From the NCBI GenBank assembly GCA_045655865.1, contig JAZOQB010000011.1, positions 19,929 to 83,928 of the forward strand: a DNA stretch of 64,000 bases, in the 5' to 3' direction. Position numbers and translations under genes: made by a program. The DNA comes from RGIG5579 sp045655865 (GTDB lineage Bacteria > Bacillota > Clostridia > Oscillospirales > SIG627). This document shows positions 59,705 to 64,000 of the stretch, in pieces. The notes beneath the pieces were generated by a model. That model searched no databases and had not been told where the DNA came from. It saw only the letters and a program-made list of their open reading frames with translations. Numbering within the stretch: position 1 is the stretch's first letter; each line of letters begins with the position of its first letter.

Positions 59705-61003
59705 ATGAAACGTTACTACCAAAAAGAAATTGAAACCGCAAGCTATGAACAGATCCGTGCCTGGCAAAACGAAAGACTGGTCAAGCAAGTCCAAAACGTA
59801 TGGGACAACGTTCCTTATTACCGTAAAAAAATGGAAGAGCGTGGCGTGACCCCCGGGGATATTCGTGGTGTGGACGATCTTCATAAGCTCCCTTTTTTAA
59901 CGAAAACCGATCTGCGGGATGCCTATCCCTACGGACTGATGGGAAGACCCCTGAAGGACTGCGTTCGGATTCACTCTACCTCCGGCACTACGGGCAAGAG
60001 AGTGGTAGCCTTCTACACCCAGAACGATATTGATCTTTGGGAAGATTGTTGCGCCAGAGCCATCGTGGCGGCGGGCGGCACCCAGGAGGACGTGTGCCAG
60101 GTGTGCTACGGCTACGGCCTTTTCACCGGCGGCTCCGGTCTCCACGGCGGTTCCCACAAGGTAGGATGCCTGACCCTTCCCATGTCCAGCGGCAACACCG
60201 ACCGCCAGCTTCAGTTCATGACCGACTTGGAATCCACCATTATTTGTTGCACCCCCTCTTACGTTGCCTACCTTGCGGAGTCGATTTACGAGAGGGGACT
60301 TCGGGACAAGATCAAGTTGAAAGCGGGCATTTTCGGCGCAGAGGCTTGGAGTGAAGAAATGCGCCGGGATATTGAAAAGAGATTGGGGATCCGCGCCTTT
60401 GATATCTACGGCCTAACGGAGATCTCCGGCCCGGGCGTTTCCTTTGAATGTGAAGAGCAGAACGGGATGCACATCAACGAGGACCATTTTATCGCCGAGA
60501 TCATCGATCCCGAAACCGGCGAGGTCCTGCCCGAGGGCTCTAAGGGTGAGCTTGTTTTCACCTGCATCACCAAAGAAGCCTTCCCCCTTCTTCGCTACCG
60601 CACCCGTGATATCTGTATTCTCAGCCGCAAGCCTTGTTCCTGTGGAAGAACTCACGTGAAAATGACCAAGCCCATGGGTCGTAGCGACGATATGCTTATC
60701 ATCAAGGGCGTTAACGTTTTCCCCAGCCAGATCGAGACCGTGCTTTTGGAGCAGGGCTATCCGGCCAACTACCAGATCCTGGTGGATCGGGTGAACAATT
60801 CCGACACCCTGGAGGTTCAGGTGGAAATGACCCCCGAGAACTTCTCCGACTCGCTTTCCCGGATTGCGGAGATGGAAAAGGTTTTGGTCAACGCCTTAAA
60901 ATCCATGCTGGGCATTTACGCCAAAGTGAAACTGGTAGCCCCCAAGACCATTGTTCGCAGCGAGGGCAAGGCCGTTCGCATTATCGACAATCGCAAGATC
61001 TAA
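59705..61003 (+). CDS. paaK: Phenylacetate--CoA ligase family protein
   Basis: The 432-residue ligase has the PaaK features RIHSTSGTTGKRVVAFYT, GYGLFTGGSGLHGG, DIYGLTEISGPGVSFEC, YRTRDICIL and the C-terminal SEGKAVRI. It converts aryl-acetates to CoA esters with ATP. In organisms that ferment aromatic amino acids with IOR it can run in reverse to make ATP from aryl-acetyl-CoA; that is a family-based inference. An ACT protein gene follows after 34 bases. Confidence 0.93.
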   Translation: MKRYYQKEIETASYEQIRAWQNERLVKQVQNVWDNVPYYRKKMEERGVTPGDIRGVDDLHKLPFLTKTDLRDAYPYGLMGRPLKDCVRIHSTSGTTGKRVVAFYTQNDIDLWEDCCARAIVAAGGTQEDVCQVCYGYGLFTGGSGLHGGSHKVGCLTLPMSSGNTDRQLQFMTDLESTIICCTPSYVAYLAESIYERGLRDKIKLKAGIFGAEAWSEEMRRDIEKRLGIRAFDIYGLTEISGPGVSFECEEQNGMHINEDHFIAEIIDPETGEVLPEGSKGELVFTCITKEAFPLLRYRTRDICILSRKPCSCGRTHVKMTKPMGRSDDMLIIKGVNVFPSQIETVLLEQGYPANYQILVDRVNNSDTLEVQVEMTPENFSDSLSRIAEMEKVLVNALKSMLGIYAKVKLVAPKTIVRSEGKAVRIIDNRKI

Positions 61004-61037
61004 TTGGGATCGACCGAAACATACAGGAGGAAAAACC

Positions 61038-61472
61038 GTGACGAACATTCATCAGATCTCCATCTTTTTGGAAAATCGTGTAGGCTCTCTTTCCGAGATC
61101 ACCCAAGCCCTGGCGGAAAGCGGTGTGAATCTTCGTGCCATTTCCATTGCGGAAAGTGCGGATTACGGCGTTTTGCGCATCATTGCCGACGATGCGGACA
61201 AGGCGACCCAAGCCCTTTTGAAGAGAGGCTGTATCCTTTCCATGACTCCGGTGACTGTGGTGGCCGTTCCCGACGAGCCCTCGGGTCTGTCTCAGCTTCT
61301 TTCCGTTCTCGCTCAGGGCGAGATCGATATTGAGTATATGTATTCTCTGTTTACCCATCACAACGGCAAGGCCTACATGGTCTTCCGCATTGCCCGGGAG
61401 GAGGCTTTCCTTTCCCTTTTGGCGCAAAAAGGTCTTTGCCCTGCCACCGGGGAGGAACTGGGACTGAAGTAA
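61038..61472 (+). CDS. Tandem ACT-domain protein
   Basis: The 144-residue protein starts with a GTG at 61038, eight bases after AGGAGG, and has two ACT-like halves (about 1-68 and 70-140) with QISIFLENRVGSLSEITQALAESGVNLRAISIAE and GLSQLLSVLAQGEIDIEYMYSLF. ACT domains bind amino acids and regulate enzymes. Proteins of this kind often close iorAB-ligase operons, where an aromatic amino acid is the probable ligand. Confidence 0.85.
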   Translation: MTNIHQISIFLENRVGSLSEITQALAESGVNLRAISIAESADYGVLRIIADDADKATQALLKRGCILSMTPVTVVAVPDEPSGLSQLLSVLAQGEIDIEYMYSLFTHHNGKAYMVFRIAREEAFLSLLAQKGLCPATGEELGLK

Positions 61473-61496
61473 TTTGTCCCGAGAAAAAACAAAAAG

Positions 61497-61530
61497 AAAA
61501 TACCCGAAACACAAAGTGTTTCGGGTATTT
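61497..61530. terminator. Shared terminator of the aryl-oxoacid operon and tRNA-Lys
   Basis: A 16-base-pair stem AAAATACCCGAAACAC / GTGTTTCGGGTATTTT with an AAA loop abuts the tRNA 3' end and lies between convergent units. Confidence 0.9.
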
Positions 61531-61606
61531 TGGTGATTCATCGGAGATTCGAACTCCGGACCCCTTGATTAAAAGTCAAGTGCTCTACCGGCTGAGCTAA
61601 TGAATC
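61531..61606 (-). tRNA. tRNA-Lys (anticodon TTT)
   Basis: On the minus strand, GATTCAT pairs with ATGAATC as the acceptor stem. The D arm is GCTC...GAGC, the anticodon stem CTTGA / TCAAG holds CTTTTAA, and the T arm is CGGAG TTCGAAT CTCCG. The discriminator A and an encoded CCA follow. The anticodon is TTT, for lysine. Confidence 0.96.
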
Positions 61607-61640
61607 AAGGCTAGGACACGTTGTTTTGGCAACGGCTAAT

Positions 61641-61669
61641 ATGATAGCACAGTTTTTTTCCTTTGTCAA
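61641..61669 (-). promoter_or_regulatory. Promoter of tRNA-Lys
   Basis: On the minus strand, TTGACA (61669-61664), 17 bases, TATCAT (61646-61641), about 35 bases upstream of the tRNA. Confidence 0.83.
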
Positions 61670-61734
61670 GAGATTTTTCGGAGAGAAAAGGGCTTTGTGA
61701 CGCTTTTTCTCTTTTGGTGCTTCCACCTTCACTC

Positions 61735-61763
61735 TTTTCAAACGGAAAAATTCGTGTTATACT
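61735..61763 (+). promoter_or_regulatory. Possible promoter of the RluA-like gene
   Basis: TTTTCA (61735-61740), 17 bases, TATACT (61758-61763). The -35 box is weak. Confidence 0.5.
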
Positions 61764-61783
61764 GAAAAAAAGGAGGTGGGGTC

Positions 61784-62761
61784 GTGGAGCTTGTGATCGG
61801 AGAAGAATACGAGGGCTTGACCATTAAAAAAGTGCTCTTGGATCGGCTAGGTTTTTCTCGGGCCGCCGTGACCGCGCTAAAGACGCGGGAGAGGGGCATT
61901 TTGGTCAACGGCGAGCACAGAACCGTGCGATACGTTCTTTCCCAAGGGGAACGCCTATCTCTGGAAACGAAAGATACCCAGCCCTCTCCTCGCATCCGGG
62001 AAAGCGCCGGACCCATTGACATCCTCTACGAGGACGAGGCTTTTTTGGCGGTGAATAAGCCCGCGCACCTGGCGGTACACCCCTCCAAAAAGATCCAGGA
62101 CGATACCTTGGCCGGTCGGATCCTTTACCATCGGCATCCTATGGTGTTCCGCGCCGCCGGGCGCCTGGATAAAGATACCAGCGGTGCGGTCATCGTCGCC
62201 AAGACCCAGGTGGTCTCCGCCCGGTTTTTCCACATGATAAGGGACCGGGGCATCAAAAAGGAGTACCTGGTTTTGACCGAAAGCGAAAAGACACCGCCCC
62301 GGGAGGGAGAGATCCGTCTTTGTATCCGCCGGGATCCGGAAAGCTATATCACCCGGGTCTGTTTTGAAGGGGACGGCACGGAAACGGCCGCCGAACGGGC
62401 TCTCACGTGTTTTCGTCTGATTCAAAGCACAGGGCCGTATCACCTGTTTTTGGCCTCGCCCATCACCGGGCGGACTCATCAGCTTCGGGCCCACTTTGCC
62501 GCCATCGGCTTTCCTCTTGTGGGCGACACCCTCTACGGGAAAGCATCTGACTTGATCGACCGGCAGGCGCTTCACGCCTACCGTTTGTGCTTTCCTCATC
62601 CGGAAACCGGGGAGAGGGTCGAGATCACCGCGCCCATCCATCAAGATTTCACCCGGGCGCTAAAATCCGTTTTTGGCAAAGTCCCACCCATCCCCACTTT
62701 GCCTGACAGCGACCTACCTCATAAGGCCTCTTTGCTTGACAGGGGAGAAGGGGAAGGATAA
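61784..62761 (+). CDS. RluA-family pseudouridine synthase
   Basis: The 325-residue enzyme converts uridine to pseudouridine in RNA. It has an S4-like N-terminal RNA-binding part (about 1-70), FLAVNKPAHLAVHPS, the catalytic RLDKDTSGAVIVAK (Asp of the HRLDxxTSG motif, here GRLDKDTSG) and SPITGRTHQLRAHFAAIGFPLVGD. The start is GTG with AAAGGAGGTGGGGTC upstream. The RluC/D/YlyB subclass is not resolved. Confidence 0.92.
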   Translation: MELVIGEEYEGLTIKKVLLDRLGFSRAAVTALKTRERGILVNGEHRTVRYVLSQGERLSLETKDTQPSPRIRESAGPIDILYEDEAFLAVNKPAHLAVHPSKKIQDDTLAGRILYHRHPMVFRAAGRLDKDTSGAVIVAKTQVVSARFFHMIRDRGIKKEYLVLTESEKTPPREGEIRLCIRRDPESYITRVCFEGDGTETAAERALTCFRLIQSTGPYHLFLASPITGRTHQLRAHFAAIGFPLVGDTLYGKASDLIDRQALHAYRLCFPHPETGERVEITAPIHQDFTRALKSVFGKVPPIPTLPDSDLPHKASLLDRGEGEG

Positions 62762-62764
62762 AAT
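62736..62764 (+). promoter_or_regulatory. Promoter of luxS-mtnN
   Basis: TTGACA (62736-62741), 17 bases, TAAAAT (62759-62764). It lies inside the end of the RluA-like gene. Confidence 0.83.
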
Positions 62765-62788
62765 AGAAAAAAACAAACCGAGGATACC

Positions 62789-63244
62789 ATGAAAACCATT
62801 CAAAGCTTTACCGTAGATCACGATAAGCTCCTGCCCGGGCTGTATCTTTCCCGGCAGGACGGTGACGCCACCACCTTTGATCTGCGCACCCGCCGCCCCA
62901 ATACCGGGGATCTGATGTCCAATTCCACTATGCATTCTGTGGAGCATCTTTTTGCTACCTTCGTGCGCTCCGGCCCCTTGGGAGAGAATATTATATACTT
63001 TGGCCCTATGGGCTGTCAGACCGGATTTTATCTGATCACCCGAGGCCTTTCTTTGGAACAGGTCAAGAATGAAATTTTCCGGGTTTTGCGGGAAATTCTG
63101 GATTACAACGGGCCCATGCCCGGTGGCAGTCGGAAAGAATGTGGAAATTTTGCCAACCTCTCCTTGGAAGAAGGCAAGGCAGAGTGCCAAAGATACCTGG
63201 AAGTATTAGAGAAAAGGAAGATCGATTTTCAATATGAAGTTTGA
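62789..63244 (+). CDS. luxS: S-ribosylhomocysteine lyase LuxS
   Basis: The 151-residue metalloenzyme makes homocysteine and the AI-2 precursor. The metal ligands are His49 and His53 (MHSVEH, with Glu52) and Cys118 (ECGN); the catalytic Cys is Cys76 (MGCQTGFY). Its length is normal. It has its own promoter and overlaps mtnN by 11 bases. Confidence 0.97.
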   Translation: MKTIQSFTVDHDKLLPGLYLSRQDGDATTFDLRTRRPNTGDLMSNSTMHSVEHLFATFVRSGPLGENIIYFGPMGCQTGFYLITRGLSLEQVKNEIFRVLREILDYNGPMPGGSRKECGNFANLSLEEGKAECQRYLEVLEKRKIDFQYEV

Positions 63245-63938
63245 GAGAGTAGGCGTGATCTGCGCCATGGAGATGGAGGCGGATAAAATCCGTCGGGCGC
63301 TGACCCAGGTTCGGGAAGAGAGGGTTGGCTCGCTTGTGTTTTCCGTGGGAAAAATGGGCCGACGCGAGGTGATTTTGGCGGTGTGCGGCATTGGTAAGGT
63401 GTTTGCCGCCATGTGCGCCCAGACCATGATCTTAAAATTTTCTCCGGATTGCATCGTAAATTCCGGAGTGGCAGGATCCCTTTCCGAGAAGCTTTTGATC
63501 TTGGATGTTGCCGTATCGGATAGCCTGGTTCAGCACGACGTAGATACCTCTCCCCTTGGAGATCCGGTGGGGTATCTCTCCGGACTGGATACGGTGCGCC
63601 TTCCGGCCTCTGCTCTTCTCCGGGATGCCCTTTTGCGCCATGCCCACTCCTTGCAAATTCGCGCGGTTCCGGGATGCATTGCCACCGGGGATCAATTCAT
63701 TGCCACCGCCGAGCAAAAAAAGCGGATCCGGGAGGCTTTTTCGCCCATCGCCTGTGAAATGGAGGGTGGAGCCATCGCCCAGGTGGCGGCGGCAAATCAC
63801 GTTCCTTTCTGCGCCGTTCGAGCCATTTCCGATTCTTTTTCCGGAAAAAACGAAATGGACTACGCCCAGTTTGCTCCCAAGGCCGCCAGCCGGGGCGCCG
63901 CGCTGTTGGTATTATTTTTAAAGGAAGAGATTCTGTAG
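63234..63938 (+). CDS. mtnN: 5'-methylthioadenosine/S-adenosylhomocysteine nucleosidase
   Basis: The 234-residue enzyme supplies S-ribosylhomocysteine to LuxS by cleaving S-adenosylhomocysteine. It has GVICAMEMEADKIRRAL, the phosphorylase-fold VNSGVAGSL, IATGDQFI, the substrate-binding ACEMEGGAIAQVA-like stretch and VRAISDSF with the catalytic Asp. It overlaps luxS by 11 bases, so both enzymes of the recycling route are made together. The last 62 bases of the window hold only a weak hairpin (63962-63978). Confidence 0.96.
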   Translation: MKFERVGVICAMEMEADKIRRALTQVREERVGSLVFSVGKMGRREVILAVCGIGKVFAAMCAQTMILKFSPDCIVNSGVAGSLSEKLLILDVAVSDSLVQHDVDTSPLGDPVGYLSGLDTVRLPASALLRDALLRHAHSLQIRAVPGCIATGDQFIATAEQKKRIREAFSPIACEMEGGAIAQVAAANHVPFCAVRAISDSFSGKNEMDYAQFAPKAASRGAALLVLFLKEEIL

Positions 63939-64000
63939 AAGAAAAACGGGCGCCGTGATCACCGAAAACCCCTTTCGGGAGAGAATACAGAAAGAAAAAG

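Overview
The window looks like chromosomal DNA from a low-to-mid GC, spore-forming member of the Clostridia (Firmicutes), probably near the Oscillospiraceae/Ruminococcaceae. The grounds are a Spo0A homologue, a Firmicutes-type dnaA-dnaN-recF-remB-gyrB-gyrA block, chromosomal ParA/ParB with perfect parS sites, a second ParB-like (Noc-type) protein, a DnaD/DnaI primosome pair, RNase Y, strong AGGAGG ribosome binding sites and many TTGACA-N17-TATAAT promoters. The species cannot be named from this sequence alone. I see no phage, insertion sequence or CRISPR array; this is core chromosome around the replication origin.

Layout. 1-2.8 kb (minus): a membrane-anchored HtrA-like protein (cut by the window edge) and a two-component pair. 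3.0-9.0 kb: a preQ1 riboswitch with a QueT-like transporter, a putative zinc phospholipase/hydrolase, Ddl, Spo0A, a zinc-ribbon protein, a DUF218 protein and a membrane protein. 9.1-18.1 kb: a lipoprotein, a ClpP/TepA-like protease, RNase Y, a YmdB-type phosphoesterase, Mfd and a PrsA/SurA-like lipoprotein. 18.2-23.5 kb (minus): DUF896 protein, phosphohexomutase, FtsK/SpoIIIE, RNHCP protein, phosphopantetheinyl transferase. 23.5-32.8 kb (minus): gyrA, gyrB, remB, recF, dnaN, dnaA, with oriC between dnaA and dnaN and a further DnaA-box cluster between gyrB and gyrA. 33-44.8 kb: asnA, dCMP deaminase, hom, thrC (plus), a DUF1292 protein, a likely 6S RNA, ppa, nrdR, a MORN-repeat protein, serS (with an apparent frameshift), parB, parA and noc, with two parS sites. 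45-50 kb (plus): dnaD, dnaI, an L20-type leader, infC (apparent AUA start), rpmI, rplT, a YbaK/ProX-like deacylase and two small membrane proteins. 50-53 kb: cysE, then pyridoxamine kinase, ECF S-component and radical SAM genes. 53-55.5 kb (minus): hisS and an AEC-family carrier. 55.6-61.5 kb (plus): an aryl-2-oxoacid operon (adenylate-forming ligase, iorA, iorB, paaK-like ligase, ACT protein). 61.5-64 kb: tRNA-Lys, an RluA-type pseudouridine synthase, luxS and mtnN.

How the genes work together. The core is origin firing (DnaA, oriC), clamp and gyrase supply (DnaN, RecF, GyrAB), helicase loading (DnaD, DnaI), origin segregation (ParA/ParB/parS, Noc) and terminus clearance (FtsK). The most interesting accessory units are the aryl-2-oxoacid operon, divergent from a possible aryl-acid exporter, and the three-gene kinase/ECF/radical SAM cluster, which may be a vitamin B6-related or uncharacterised salvage unit. 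Also unusual are a HtrA-like protein that seems to lack catalytic residues, a Spo0A receiver with an altered acidic pocket, an AUA-initiated infC and a frameshift in the essential gene serS.
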